Origin: Clostridium sp. CAG:302
GTDB lineage: Bacteria; Bacillota_I; Bacilli_A; RF39; UBA660
Direction of reading: 5' to 3'
Assembly: GCA_000431795.1 (NCBI GenBank)
Contig: FR887372.1
Location: forward strand, 1 to 64,000
Length of the DNA: 64,000 nucleotides
The translations under genes were made by a program, and so were the position numbers. The notes beneath the pieces were generated by a model. It had not been told where the DNA came from and ran no database searches. It saw only the letters and a program-made list of their open reading frames with translations. Positions 17,149 to 25,760 of the stretch are shown piece after piece; position 1 is the stretch's first letter, and the number at the start of each line of letters is the position of its first letter.

Positions 17149-17865
17149 CTACCTTGTTTTTACTTTCTTAGTAAAATAATTATAAGTATCATTAGTTATA
17201 GTACCTTCTATATCTAAAATGCTTTGCTTACTTCTCATTAATTTATTAAATTCTTTCTTACTTAGTGTTTCTATTAGATATCTTATCATTAGATAAGACC
17301 AGTCATAACCATTATATTTTTTAGTTTTAGTATCTACAAATTCACCATAACTAGCGCCGTGTTTATGTAGATAAGATATCTTTGGTATTTCTTTATTTTC
17401 ACCAGAAATTTTATTTTCAATGAACTCTTTTAATCTATCATTATCAAGAAGAGTATTCTTTTCTCCTGATAGAAGACTAGCTAGTCCTTCATCAAACCAT
17501 ACTATTCTATTATTAATGCCTTCTTCTTGAATGTAGTTTCTATAAATTACATGGGTAAGTTCATGAAGTATACAAGTAAATAGTTTATATTTATCTATTT
17601 TATTTAAATCAGCATATACTTTAACATTTTCATATCCGAAACAACCGGCAATCCCATTTGGAGGATATGGCGCTTTAAATAATCTTTGATACTCTGCAGC
17701 ATTATCATATAAGTATATTTTTAATTTATTAATGTGCTCTAATTCAAAAAACTTACAGACTTCTATAATACCTTTATCTAAATAAACAGATAATTCTGGC
17801 ATTATTTTATCAAAATAGCTTGAAGCATATACCTGATACAACTCTTTATTTGCGGCTAATTCCAT
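17149..17865 (-). CDS. Putative zinc metallopeptidase (MA-clan)
   Basis: 238 residues with a gluzincin signature: HELTHVIYR (HExxH, near 110-118) and, about 24 residues on, WFDEGLASLLSG, where Glu is the expected third zinc ligand. This is the layout of the peptidase MA-like families. The preceding strand (KLKIYLYDNAAEYQRLF, GIAGCFGYENVKVYADL) also fits. No signal peptide, so it should act in the cytoplasm. It sits between addB and addA with overlapping neighbours. Its start follows GGTGAAGG. Substrate unknown; a link to DNA repair is only suggested by position. Confidence 0.7.
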   Translation of the reverse strand: MELAANKELYQVYASSYFDKIMPELSVYLDKGIIEVCKFFELEHINKLKIYLYDNAAEYQRLFKAPYPPNGIAGCFGYENVKVYADLNKIDKYKLFTCILHELTHVIYRNYIQEEGINNRIVWFDEGLASLLSGEKNTLLDNDRLKEFIENKISGENKEIPKISYLHKHGASYGEFVDTKTKKYNGYDWSYLMIRYLIETLSKKEFNKLMRSKQSILDIEGTITNDTYNYFTKKVKTR

Positions 17866-18187
17866 GATCCTTCACCTTTATTAGAGTACTCTCATCTACA
17901 TATAAAGTACCATCAGTATCTGAAATATTTCCTTTTAAGAAATATTTTTTTACTTTCCTATCAAGTTCTTCATCTTCTATACCATCTAAAAGATTATAAA
18001 ACCACATAACATAATTTTTCATATTTTCATAACCATTATCTTTATCTCCTGGATAAAAATATTCATTATTTTCATCATCATATTGCACTAGAGCATTTTC
18101 TTTATAAATAGTATCTTTACCATTTAAATGTCTTTCCATTATCGTACAGTAATATCTAGGCATATATAGAACAGGTTTAGTCCCCAT
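17846..18187 (-). CDS. Unknown small protein in the addAB operon
   Basis: About 113 residues, acidic and Tyr-rich (MGTKPVLYMPRYYCTIMERH, YENMKNYVMWFYNLLDGIED). I use ATG 18187, which has AAGGATGGTG at better spacing than the in-frame ATG 18199. It overlaps the addB stop by 11 bases and the metallopeptidase start by 20. No motif recognised. Confidence 0.55.
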   Translation of the reverse strand: MGTKPVLYMPRYYCTIMERHLNGKDTIYKENALVQYDDENNEYFYPGDKDNGYENMKNYVMWFYNLLDGIEDEELDRKVKKYFLKGNISDTDGTLYVDESTLIKVKDHGISRK

Positions 18188-20459
18188 TATCTTCACCATC
18201 CTTATTAATATATACTTTATCTTTTTCTCTTAAGTAGCAGATATCTCTATATTCACAGAAGCTACAGCTTACATTCTCTCCATTTATTACCTTAGGATTA
18301 ATTTCAAAGTCAGCCTCTAATATATTATCTATTGCTTTATCAATTAACTTATCTGTATTACTTAGCATATCATTTATTTCTTCTTCAGAGAGTACTTTAC
18401 TATAAGAACTAAATCCCTTACTCGTAGTCTTCATACCCTTAATTAACTTAGAATCATTATAAGTAGTATCAAACTTAGATAATATATTTTCTTCATCTAT
18501 AGAGTAGCCTTCGAGTCTTAAATTATTTTCTCTTGCAGAATCATAGTCTTTACTATTATCTAAAGTAGTATTAAATAGTTTCTGAAGATAAAAGCCTACT
18601 ACTTTAACATTTTTAAGTTCCATCTTACTAGATAAATATAAATATATTGGTAGTTGTAATCCGAGTCCATATTCCATATTTTTAAGATTAATATTAGTAC
18701 TTCCTGTTTTATAATCAATAACTACAAGATATGTAATATCATCTTCTTCTTTATATAGTACTTTATCTATCTTACCCATAAAAGTAACTTTAATATTTCT
18801 ATCTTTATTTACATAGACTTCTTTTTCTTTCATATTCTTATCAAAAGTACTATAAGTATATTGTTTTCTTATGGTAGTTATAATAAACTCTAATTCTTCT
18901 TTAATATTAGTAAGAAAGAATAATTCTCTTTTACTAAATTCTCTCTCGTTACTTATATATTCATCAAAGACATTACTAAAATTAAAATCTATATCGTCCA
19001 TATGTAATAATACGTAGTGGCAGACATTACCTATTAATATAGCAAAGTCATCTTTAATAATATTTATCTTTAATATATTATTTAAATAATACTTAAACTT
19101 ACATTTATAATAATTATCTAATGCTGTATAAGAAAGTAATAGTTTATTATTTAAATATTTATATAATTTATCTTTATCTACACTATGATATTTATTATCA
19201 TACTGCATATATGGTATATCATAATTAGAGGATAATAAATCTATATCTTTATCTTTTATATTATATTTAACTAAATTATCTAACTTCATAGCCAAAAAGA
19301 TTTTATTCATCATATTTGAATTAGTATATTTAGTTTTATAATTATCTATAATATTTATATCATTAATTAGATCACATCTAGTATAATTACCACTATTATC
19401 AAATAGTTTATAACTAATAGTAAGATTCTTTATATTATTAATCTTCTTTATTATTTCAATCTTTTTATTTATATTTAATTCTATACTAGTATCATATCCT
19501 AATATAACTTTTTCTTTATCATTAAAATATTCATTATCTTTATATAATACAATATTTTCTTTATTATATCCTAAATAAAATACATAGTCATCATCATCAA
19601 AATAATCATTAATACTAACTATTTTAATACCAGTATTATCTTCATTTAGATAAGTATTTTTTAAGTCATTAACAATTAATTCTTTTACTTCTTCTTTATT
19701 ATCAATAAAACTATATTTATTAATTACTTTAACTATCTTTTCTTTAATACTAGTATCATTAATACTATCTATTTCTTCATTAATATTATTTAAATTATTT
19801 AATATATTTTTTACTTCTTTGATAGAATATATACTTCTATTTTTTACTGATATTGGTATATTATATATTTTAAATAATCTATATATAGGTTCTTTATATT
19901 CATTAGATATTATTAGTTTTATCTTACTTATATTAATATTCTTACTAATTAGATTACATATATTATCTATAACAAATAAGACTTCATCATCTATATAATT
20001 AAATTCATATATGTCTTTTATAGCATAATCTTTATATTCATAATCTATTACTTTATAGTTATAATTATCTAAAATACTTTTATAATATTTATTAATATAA
20101 TCATAACCATATATATATATTTCTTTATCTTTAACATATTCTTTAAATAAATTATCATATATAAGTAAATTATTATTATCTAAATATTCCTTTATTTCTT
20201 TTAATTTAACCATCTTATTATTAGTTAATTTATTACTTATATAATTTAAATTATCTAAATATACTAAAGATGTACTATAGTTATAATTATATTTTTTCAT
20301 TAAATTATATATTGTTTTTTCATCATAATCAAATGTTACTCTTTTAATAAAAGTATCTATACTCATAAACTTGATATTATAGTTATAATATTTTATTCTG
20401 GATAATTCTATTATTTTATTTTTTATATTATTTGGTACTAATACTATATATTCTTTCAT
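18177..20459 (-). CDS. addB: AddB-like subunit with Fe-S nuclease domain (short form)
   Basis: 760 residues against about 1150 for classical AddB. The N-terminal two thirds are a degenerate helicase-like region without visible ATP-binding motifs (KEYIVLVPNNIKNKIIELSR). The C-terminal third is the AddB nuclease: YTALDNYYKCKFKYYL (first cluster Cys), GKIDKVLYKEEDD and LVVIDYKTGS (D...DYK), then CSFCEYRDICYLRE, supplying the other three Cys of the 4Fe-4S staple. With AddA it forms the RecBCD-like end-resection complex. First gene of the operon, behind a B-type hairpin leader. A rapidly evolving short AddB is likelier than a truncation. Confidence 0.85.
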   Translation of the reverse strand: MKEYIVLVPNNIKNKIIELSRIKYYNYNIKFMSIDTFIKRVTFDYDEKTIYNLMKKYNYNYSTSLVYLDNLNYISNKLTNNKMVKLKEIKEYLDNNNLLIYDNLFKEYVKDKEIYIYGYDYINKYYKSILDNYNYKVIDYEYKDYAIKDIYEFNYIDDEVLFVIDNICNLISKNINISKIKLIISNEYKEPIYRLFKIYNIPISVKNRSIYSIKEVKNILNNLNNINEEIDSINDTSIKEKIVKVINKYSFIDNKEEVKELIVNDLKNTYLNEDNTGIKIVSINDYFDDDDYVFYLGYNKENIVLYKDNEYFNDKEKVILGYDTSIELNINKKIEIIKKINNIKNLTISYKLFDNSGNYTRCDLINDINIIDNYKTKYTNSNMMNKIFLAMKLDNLVKYNIKDKDIDLLSSNYDIPYMQYDNKYHSVDKDKLYKYLNNKLLLSYTALDNYYKCKFKYYLNNILKINIIKDDFAILIGNVCHYVLLHMDDIDFNFSNVFDEYISNEREFSKRELFFLTNIKEELEFIITTIRKQYTYSTFDKNMKEKEVYVNKDRNIKVTFMGKIDKVLYKEEDDITYLVVIDYKTGSTNINLKNMEYGLGLQLPIYLYLSSKMELKNVKVVGFYLQKLFNTTLDNSKDYDSARENNLRLEGYSIDEENILSKFDTTYNDSKLIKGMKTTSKGFSSYSKVLSEEEINDMLSNTDKLIDKAIDNILEADFEINPKVINGENVSCSFCEYRDICYLREKDKVYINKDGEDNGD

Positions 20460-20530
20460 TATACCACCTAGATATATTATTGCATAAAACTAATAAAAAG
20501 TAAACCCTACCCTAGTTATTTTATTATGTT

Positions 20531-20620
20531 CACTATAAGCCTTACTTTGTAAGTCTTATTAGTGTTATTTTGAGCCTTAAGTCTCAAAATAATATATCTA
20601 CATATCTATTATATATAAGC
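20531..20620 (-). repeat. Tandem-hairpin element B2 with -10 motif (addB leader)
   Basis: Plus view: CACTATAAG (20531-20539), core GCC-TTACTTTGTAA-GTC, CTTATTAGTG; then TTATTTTGAG (20565-20574), loop CCTTAAGT, CTCAAAATAA (20583-20592); then ATATCTATTATATATAAGC. On minus, TATAAT (20613-20608) leads into both hairpins and addB starts about 70 bases on. The first stem has one bulged base; the second has ten perfect pairs. Confidence 0.7.
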
Positions 20621-20674
20621 ATAATTTATATATTTAAATTCTTTTTAATTAGTAGTTTATTGTAAATATAATAA

Positions 20675-20734
20675 AAAGCGGATAGCCACTATGGAGACAT
20701 ACAATGTCTTACCATCTTACAGCATATCCGCTTT
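20675..20734 (-). terminator. Long structured terminator of the fmt operon
   Basis: Ten-base GC-containing stem AAAGCGGATA/TATCCGCTTT enclosing a second stem (ATGG..AGACAT / ATGTCT..CCAT, loop TGT) with two internal loops; on minus a TTTTT run follows. It is far longer and richer in G/C than the other terminators here. It ends the fmt-21452 unit and may have an RNA role of its own. Confidence 0.7.
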
Positions 20735-20759
20735 CTGTAGATAATATATTACAATCCAA

Positions 20760-21452
20760 TTATTCTTCAAGTGATAGTATTTGATTAATATTACTATATG
20801 TCATAGTAACTAATACTTTGTTAATAGAAGAGTCATCTATTTTAAATAGTTCTGTATAATCTATAGTAATAGTTTTAGTATCTTCATTTATTTCTATTGT
20901 AATATAATTATCAGAAGTATTGTTAAGTACTAAAGTAGATAATTTTACTTTATATATATTTTCTTCTTTGATAGAGTTTTCTATTAATTCTTTGATAAAA
21001 TTAATATTCATAAATTTATAGTTTATATAAGGATATACTTCTTCACTCGTGGATAATATATAATTACCTTTATTATCTAGTGAATAATATTTATTATTCA
21101 TAACATAATAGTATTCTTCTTTATCATCATCTTTTACTTTAATACTTTCATTTAGTCCTAGTTTTCTTCCATGGTAATTATATTTATTATTATCTTTTTC
21201 AATATTTATATCATATTCATAGTTATCTTTTAAAGTATAAATAAAACTATTATCATTAACATTATCATTATATGGTAGTTTAGAGTTTTGATAACTAAGT
21301 ACTCTAGCAAAGATAACTACTCCGACAAAGAAGATAAGATATAGACATAGTTTTATTTTTGCCCTACCTCTTTTATCTTTCCACATTTCTTTTAATTTAT
21401 CAAATTTACTAGGTTCTTTAGTTACTTCTTCTTTTTCTTTTTCTTTACTCAT
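20760..21452 (-). CDS. Unknown single-pass membrane protein next to fmt
   Basis: 230 residues: a Lys/Glu-rich cytoplasmic start (MSKEKEKEEVTKEPSKFDKL), one membrane helix near 33-52 (IKLCLYLIFFVGVVIFARVL), and an extracytoplasmic domain rich in Asn, Tyr and beta-like stretches (YNYHGRKLGLNESIKVKDDD). No catalytic motif seen. Its start overlaps the fmt stop by eight bases and a GGAGG-type site is present, so it is co-expressed with fmt. Function unknown. Confidence 0.7.
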   Translation of the reverse strand: MSKEKEKEEVTKEPSKFDKLKEMWKDKRGRAKIKLCLYLIFFVGVVIFARVLSYQNSKLPYNDNVNDNSFIYTLKDNYEYDINIEKDNNKYNYHGRKLGLNESIKVKDDDKEEYYYVMNNKYYSLDNKGNYILSTSEEVYPYINYKFMNINFIKELIENSIKEENIYKVKLSTLVLNNTSDNYITIEINEDTKTITIDYTELFKIDDSSINKVLVTMTYSNINQILSLEE

Positions 21453-22389
21453 TAAATATACCTCCGATAAAATTTTCTTTCTTTATACCATTGATAAAGT
21501 CTTTTACATCACATCTATTCTTTCCTTCTAATTTGATATTTTTTAGTATTATATCATAATCTTTAGTACTAACTGTTATTCCATTTTTATTTATATCAGT
21601 AATAGTACCAGGTTTTTCTTTAGATATATTATTTGTTTTTTCTGATAAATATATTTTCATTCTCTTATTATTTAACATAGCATAAGCACCAGGTATACTA
21701 GATAATCCTCTTATTTTATTATGAACATTACTTACACTATCATTAAAATTAATTAGTTCTTCTTCTTTAGTAATATTTAGTCCATAAGTTACTTCTTCTT
21801 CATTTTGTTTTATTCTATTATTAGTACCATTTAGTATACTAGGTAGTGTATCAATTAGTAAGTCTCTACCTAATATAGATAATTTATAATATAAATTATC
21901 TAATATCATGTTATCATCTATATTTATACTTCTTTGACTTATTATATCACCGCTATCCATCTTCTTATCCATATACATAATAGTTACTCCTGCTTCTTTA
22001 TCACCATTAATTATAGCATGATGGATAGGAGCACCTCCTCTTAACTTAGGAAGTAGAGAGCCATGAACATTAATACAGCCATACTTAGGATAGTCTAGTA
22101 TTTCACTTGGTATTATTTGTCCATAGGCGGCTGTTATAATAATATCTGGTTTCTTATCTAATATATATTGATATTCTTCTCTTATCTTGATAGGCTGATA
22201 TACTTCAATATTATTCTTAATACCAATCTCTTTACAAGGAGAATATATTATATTACCTTTTCTATCTTTTTCTTTATCTGGCTGTGATACAACCATTATT
22301 ACATTATATTTATTTATTAATTCTTCTAATATTGGCACTGCAAAAGAAGGAGTACCCATAAATATCATCTTTATATCTTTATTTATCAA
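21445..22389 (-). CDS. fmt: Methionyl-tRNA formyltransferase
   Basis: A 314-residue enzyme that formylates initiator Met-tRNA with 10-formyl-THF. N-terminal Rossmann domain: MIFMGTPSFAVPILEELI, AAYGQIIPSEILDYP, then the catalytic INVHGSLLPKLRGGAPIHHA (near 105-125, Asn/His/Asp type) and GVTIMYMDKKMDSGDII. The C-terminal OB-like domain follows (GLSSIPGAYAMLNNKRMKIY). I keep the TTG start at 22389 because GGTGA lies six bases ahead and the later ATG has no such site. A B-type hairpin leader (B3) precedes it. Full family length. Confidence 0.95.
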   Translation of the reverse strand: MINKDIKMIFMGTPSFAVPILEELINKYNVIMVVSQPDKEKDRKGNIIYSPCKEIGIKNNIEVYQPIKIREEYQYILDKKPDIIITAAYGQIIPSEILDYPKYGCINVHGSLLPKLRGGAPIHHAIINGDKEAGVTIMYMDKKMDSGDIISQRSINIDDNMILDNLYYKLSILGRDLLIDTLPSILNGTNNRIKQNEEEVTYGLNITKEEELINFNDSVSNVHNKIRGLSSIPGAYAMLNNKRMKIYLSEKTNNISKEKPGTITDINKNGITVSTKDYDIILKNIKLEGKNRCDVKDFINGIKKENFIGGIFNE

Positions 22390-22445
22390 TTTAAATCACC
22401 AATTTAATTATATAGTATTTTATACTATTTTTCAACTATTTTATG

Positions 22446-22528
22446 CACTTTAATCCTAAGGTATTAAAGTGTTATTATTAGCCTATAGTCTAATAATAAT
22501 GTGTCAGTAACATCTATTATATATAAGC
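22446..22528 (-). repeat. Tandem-hairpin element B3 with -10 motif (fmt leader)
   Basis: Plus view: CACTTTAAT (22446-22454), loop CCTAAGGT, ATTAAAGTG (22463-22471); TTATTATTAG (22472-22481), loop CCTATAGT, CTAATAATAA (22490-22499); then CATCTATTATATATAAGCC. Both stems are perfect but share little sequence with B1 or B2. On minus TATAAT (22521-22516) precedes the hairpins, and fmt follows. Confidence 0.75.
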
Positions 22529-22545
22529 CGTAACTATATATTAAA

Positions 22546-22570
22546 AGAAAGATATTAGTTATACCTTTCT
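22546..22570 (-). terminator. Terminator after tmk
   Basis: On minus AGAAAGGTAT, five-base loop, ATATCTTTCT and then TTTT; one G-T pair. Near-copy of the mscL terminator. Confidence 0.7.
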
Positions 22571-22572
22571 AA

Positions 22573-23247
22573 TTATTTCTTTATTTTCTTTTTAACTAAA
22601 TTATATACATCATTATGTATATCTTCAATACTACGCATATTAGTACCATCAGTACATTCAATAAAATCCCAATTATATTTTTTAGCTATATATATTGAAG
22701 TATCAGATACTTTTTTCATAAATTCTAAATCTCTTTCATGAATATCATTCTTTATTCCATCATTATCTTTTCTTTTATCTTTTAGATTTCGTGTTATTTC
22801 AAATGGTGCATGAAGGAAGATTACCAAATCAGGTTCAGGTATACCAAGTTTATGATATTCATAATCATAAACATAGTCTATAAATGCTTCTCTTTCTTTA
22901 ACATCATTAATAACTGATGATTGATATATTAATGATGAAGTAGTATATCTATCTAATACTATTAGTTTCCCTTTATCATATTCACTTTTTAAACCCGTAA
23001 CCCAAGTAATAGCTCTATCTTGAGCATATAGACTATTTACAAAGTAAGGTGATAATTCTGAATGATTACCAAAATTACCTTTAAGATATTCTTCAACCGG
23101 TCTACCTTGATATGTTCCATAACTAGGAAAGTGATGTGAAGTAATATCATACTCTTTTTCATTAATTAATCTATCTATAAGTAGTTTATATTGAGTACTT
23201 TTTCCTACCCCGTCACAAGAGCCTTCAATTACTATTAATTTACCCAT
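22573..23247 (-). CDS. tmk: Thymidylate kinase
   Basis: A 224-residue dTMP kinase that makes dTDP for DNA synthesis. P-loop IEGSCDGVGKSTQ (near 6-19; Cys and Asp replace the usual GxDG spacing, as in eukaryote-like and some Bacillota enzymes), DR motif VLDRYTTSSLIYQSS (near 97-110), and a LID region KDKRKDNDGIKNDIHERD. Last gene of thyA-folA-tmk, overlapping the folA stop by one base. The block covers dUMP methylation, folate recycling and dTMP phosphorylation. Confidence 0.88.
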   Translation of the reverse strand: MGKLIVIEGSCDGVGKSTQYKLLIDRLINEKEYDITSHHFPSYGTYQGRPVEEYLKGNFGNHSELSPYFVNSLYAQDRAITWVTGLKSEYDKGKLIVLDRYTTSSLIYQSSVINDVKEREAFIDYVYDYEYHKLGIPEPDLVIFLHAPFEITRNLKDKRKDNDGIKNDIHERDLEFMKKVSDTSIYIAKKYNWDFIECTDGTNMRSIEDIHNDVYNLVKKKIKK

Positions 23248-23741
23248 TATTTCATCCTCTTTCTTACATAAATATTTCTTTCATAAGGAATATTTTCATC
23301 CATATAATCTGCAATCTTAATACTATCCCACTGTCTAAAGTCGACATAAGGAAAATAAGCATCAGCGATAAATTCTTTGTATAATTCTGTTAAATACATA
23401 ACATCTACATAAGGTAGAAACTCTTTATATACTTTTGCTCCTCCAACAACCATAAAGTCATCAGAACTATTTTCTATCATTCTTAATAAATTTTCTATAT
23501 TATTATAACAAATAACATCAGCATATCTATCTATATCTTTACTACTTAGTACTATTGGGTTTCTTCCTTTAAGAGCATTTACTGGCATACTTTCAAAAGT
23601 GTTCCTACCCATAATAATATTTTTACCCATAGTCATTTTTTTGTAAAAAGTTAAATCTTCAGGTATGTGCCATAATAATCTATTATCAAGTCCTAATTCA
23701 TTATTATAACCAACTGCGGCAATTAAAGCTAAATTCTTCAT
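23247..23741 (-). CDS. folA: Dihydrofolate reductase
   Basis: About 164 residues. Start taken at ATG 23741 (MKNLALIAAVGYNNELGLDN), seven bases after GGGGGA; the ATG at 23747 is too close to that site. Visible are the Met20-loop region (LDNRLLWHIPEDLTFYKK), MGKNIIMGRNTFESM, the NADPH-binding FMVVGGAKVYKEFL and the C-terminal DAYFP strand. Regenerates tetrahydrofolate consumed by ThyA, the gene just upstream. Confidence 0.93.
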   Translation of the reverse strand: MKNLALIAAVGYNNELGLDNRLLWHIPEDLTFYKKMTMGKNIIMGRNTFESMPVNALKGRNPIVLSSKDIDRYADVICYNNIENLLRMIENSSDDFMVVGGAKVYKEFLPYVDVMYLTELYKEFIADAYFPYVDFRQWDSIKIADYMDENIPYERNIYVRKRMK

Positions 23742-23753
23742 ATTCATTCCCCC

Positions 23754-24917
23754 TTATTGTGCTATAGGCATTGGTATCTTACCCATATGCTTATATTTTA
23801 CTAGTTTAACATCACTTAATTCTTTTGAATTATCAAAATCAAAGAAATCAGTAACTTCTTTATTAAGAATAAGTTCTGGAGTACTAGGATCTAATAACAT
23901 ATCAATTATTTTATTATCAGAATCTAATATTTGATATTCTTTGCTTTTTTTATCTAAGTTCTTCATTTGAAGTAAATTACCTCTTTCTTCACATAGTAAT
24001 TCTAACTCACTCTTATCTTTTAAATATTCATAAGTTTCTGCTCTTCTAAGTTGTTCTTTTATACCATCTAACTGATTTACATAAATATGTGGTTCATTGA
24101 TAGAATAAGATACAAAACCTGGTTCTAAATCTGTTACTTGTGCAATCATTTTTAACAATGTAGCATATTGTGTTACATTAAATGGAAGTCCTAATGGTAC
24201 ATCACAGCTTCTTTGATGTACTTCTAAGTTTAATGTATCTTTATATATATTCCATTCAGTACTCCAAACACAAGATGGAAGAACTGCTGTTCTTAAGAAC
24301 TCATTTTGCCATAAGCTAAAGACTTTTCTTCTAGCAGTAGGACAATTCTTAATAGAGTTAATTAAAGATCTTGCCATATCATATCTTTTAGTAATATAAC
24401 CATAAGCAGTACCTATAGTACCAGCATATCCTTTGCCATACCATTTAGCAGCTTTAATATTTTTACCAGGTATTCTACTTTTTGCAGTCATTAGTTTACC
24501 TTCGTCATTATATTTAGGCTCAAAAGAAGTATATTCACCAAACGGATCGCTAAGTGGTACACTAAGTGGGTCCATAACAATTACTTCCTTATCAGGATTA
24601 TAATCTTTTGTATTTGGTTCATATATTCTATATATACCATCATCGTCTACTATCCATTCATCCCATATTTTAACATTTCTCTCATGTAACCATTCCACAT
24701 CATTAGAACTTGCTTGCCATATCCATAACATTTCTAATATAGCATTTTTATAAAATGTTTGCTTAGTAGATAAAATAGGATATTCATCTCTTAAATCAAA
24801 CTTAAAGTAATGTTCTGGTAATTTAACAGTATTAATACCAGTTCTATTTTCTACTTCTTCCCCTTCTTTTAATATCCTCTTTAATAATTTAATATATTCT
24901 TCATCAAAATAAGTCAT
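23754..24917 (-). CDS. thyA: Thymidylate synthase (long form)
   Basis: A 387-residue ThyA that methylates dUMP with methylene-THF; E. coli ThyA has 264 residues. Family landmarks: EVENRTGINTVKLP near the start, ILEMLWIWQASSNDVEWL, RRKVFSLWQNEFLRTAVLPSC with the catalytic Cys in LPSCVW, LEVHQRSCDVPLGLPFNVTQ (substrate binding), and EPHIYVNQLDGIKEQL. Extra length lies in an insertion around residues 60-200 (IYEPNTKDYNPDKEV region) and between 295 and 350. The residue after the catalytic Cys is Val where His is usual in many ThyA. Own promoter; AGGAGG before ATG. Confidence 0.93.
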   Translation of the reverse strand: MTYFDEEYIKLLKRILKEGEEVENRTGINTVKLPEHYFKFDLRDEYPILSTKQTFYKNAILEMLWIWQASSNDVEWLHERNVKIWDEWIVDDDGIYRIYEPNTKDYNPDKEVIVMDPLSVPLSDPFGEYTSFEPKYNDEGKLMTAKSRIPGKNIKAAKWYGKGYAGTIGTAYGYITKRYDMARSLINSIKNCPTARRKVFSLWQNEFLRTAVLPSCVWSTEWNIYKDTLNLEVHQRSCDVPLGLPFNVTQYATLLKMIAQVTDLEPGFVSYSINEPHIYVNQLDGIKEQLRRAETYEYLKDKSELELLCEERGNLLQMKNLDKKSKEYQILDSDNKIIDMLLDPSTPELILNKEVTDFFDFDNSKELSDVKLVKYKHMGKIPMPIAQ

Positions 24918-24949
24918 AGTATTTTTACCTCCTGATTATCGCTAAATTA

Positions 24950-24999
24950 ATAATATCATACTATAACTAATAAATCAATATTGTTTACTTTTTGTTTAC
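24950..24999 (-). promoter_or_regulatory. thyA promoter with a direct repeat upstream
   Basis: On minus TTGATT (24978-24973), 17 bases, TATTAT (24955-24950). Immediately upstream, on the plus strand, TTGTTTAC occurs twice (24981-24988 and 24992-24999), 11 bases apart, a possible operator on one DNA face. Confidence 0.5.
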
Positions 25000-25014
25000 A
25001 ATGTATTACATAGA

Positions 25015-25041
25015 AAAAACAGACTAAATTAGCCTGTTTAT
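25015..25041. repeat. Second copy of the glmS terminator (toxin side)
   Basis: 27 bases identical to 25734-25760: stem AAACAG/CTGTTT with an inner CTA/TAG and one mismatch. It lies 12 bases behind the toxin gene and can act as its terminator. The two copies bound the toxin-antitoxin pair. Confidence 0.85.
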
Positions 25042-25053
25042 CATATATAATTC

Positions 25054-25344
25054 TTAAAATACTTCACTATGACTTCCAATATTTACTAATAAGAGAATTA
25101 ATTCGTTTTCGTTGTACTTGTATATTAGTAACCAATCAGGATCAATGTGGCACTCAAAGCAATCAATATAGTATTTATCATTAACAAGTTTATGATTTTT
25201 AAATTTTCGCTCCAATTTTTCCATATTTGCTAACTTGTCAACAATATCTAATAATTTATTAATATCTTTTCCTTGCTTTAATGATTTTTTTAATCCTTTT
25301 TTAAATTGGTTAGAATACTGAACATCATATTTATAGTTATTCAT
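25054..25344 (-). CDS. YafQ-type RelE-superfamily toxin
   Basis: A 96-residue mRNA interferase toxin of type II: QFKKGLKKSLKQGKDINKLL, DIVDKLANMEKLERKFKNH, then CHIDPDWLLIYKYNENEL and the C-terminal NIGSHSEVF, which holds the catalytic His in GSHSxxF. Such toxins cut mRNA in the ribosomal A site. It overlaps the antitoxin stop by eight bases. The pair lies between two identical copies of the glmS terminator, so it was probably inserted behind glmS. Confidence 0.88.
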   Translation of the reverse strand: MNNYKYDVQYSNQFKKGLKKSLKQGKDINKLLDIVDKLANMEKLERKFKNHKLVNDKYYIDCFECHIDPDWLLIYKYNENELILLLVNIGSHSEVF

Positions 25345-25627
25345 TATCTGATAGTAATGCTTTCTTTAAATCTTCTCTATTAGTATAACGCGGATAATCA
25401 TTTGGACGTGATATCATTTCTTTTACTTCTTGAACTGCTTTTAACATTTCTTCATTCGGTTTATTGTTTACGATTTCAAATGGTATGCCATCTCTTTTTA
25501 TTACCTGTTTTAAAAATATGTTAATTGCAGTACTCATACTTAAGCCTAGGTTATTTAAAATATCTGTGGCTTGTTTTTTGGTATCACTATCAACTTGAAT
25601 ATTTATAGCACTGGTTAAATTTGCCAT
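25337..25627 (-). CDS. RelB/DinJ-type antitoxin
   Basis: 96 residues from MANLTSAINIQVDSDTKKQA (25627, preceded by GGGAGATGA; an ATG 30 bases upstream has no proper site). N-terminal ribbon-helix-helix: SAINIQVDSDTKKQATDILN, GLSMSTAINIFLKQVIKRDG, the classic DinJ pattern; the flexible C-terminus (YPRYTNREDLKKALLSDNE) would wrap the toxin. Likely represses its own promoter. Translation-coupled to the toxin. Confidence 0.88.
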   Translation of the reverse strand: MANLTSAINIQVDSDTKKQATDILNNLGLSMSTAINIFLKQVIKRDGIPFEIVNNKPNEEMLKAVQEVKEMISRPNDYPRYTNREDLKKALLSDNE

Positions 25628-25733
25628 AGTATCATCTCCCAATATTAATTTTAGCACAATAAGTAGTAAAAGTCAATATACTTACTACAATATTACTACA
25701 TATATTGTATGTGCAAAGTGAATTTTTATACAC

Positions 25734-25760
25734 AAAAACAGACTAAATTAGCCTGTTTAT
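25734..25760 (-). terminator. glmS terminator (original copy)
   Basis: AAACAG (25736-25741), inner CTA-AAT-TAG with a single mismatch, CTGTTT (25753-25758); T run on minus. Starts at the glmS stop and is identical over 27 bases to 25015-25041. Confidence 0.75.

Noticed and set aside
25015..25760. A transposon around the toxin-antitoxin pair
   Set aside because: The repeats are direct copies of a terminator, with no terminal inverted repeats and no transposase.
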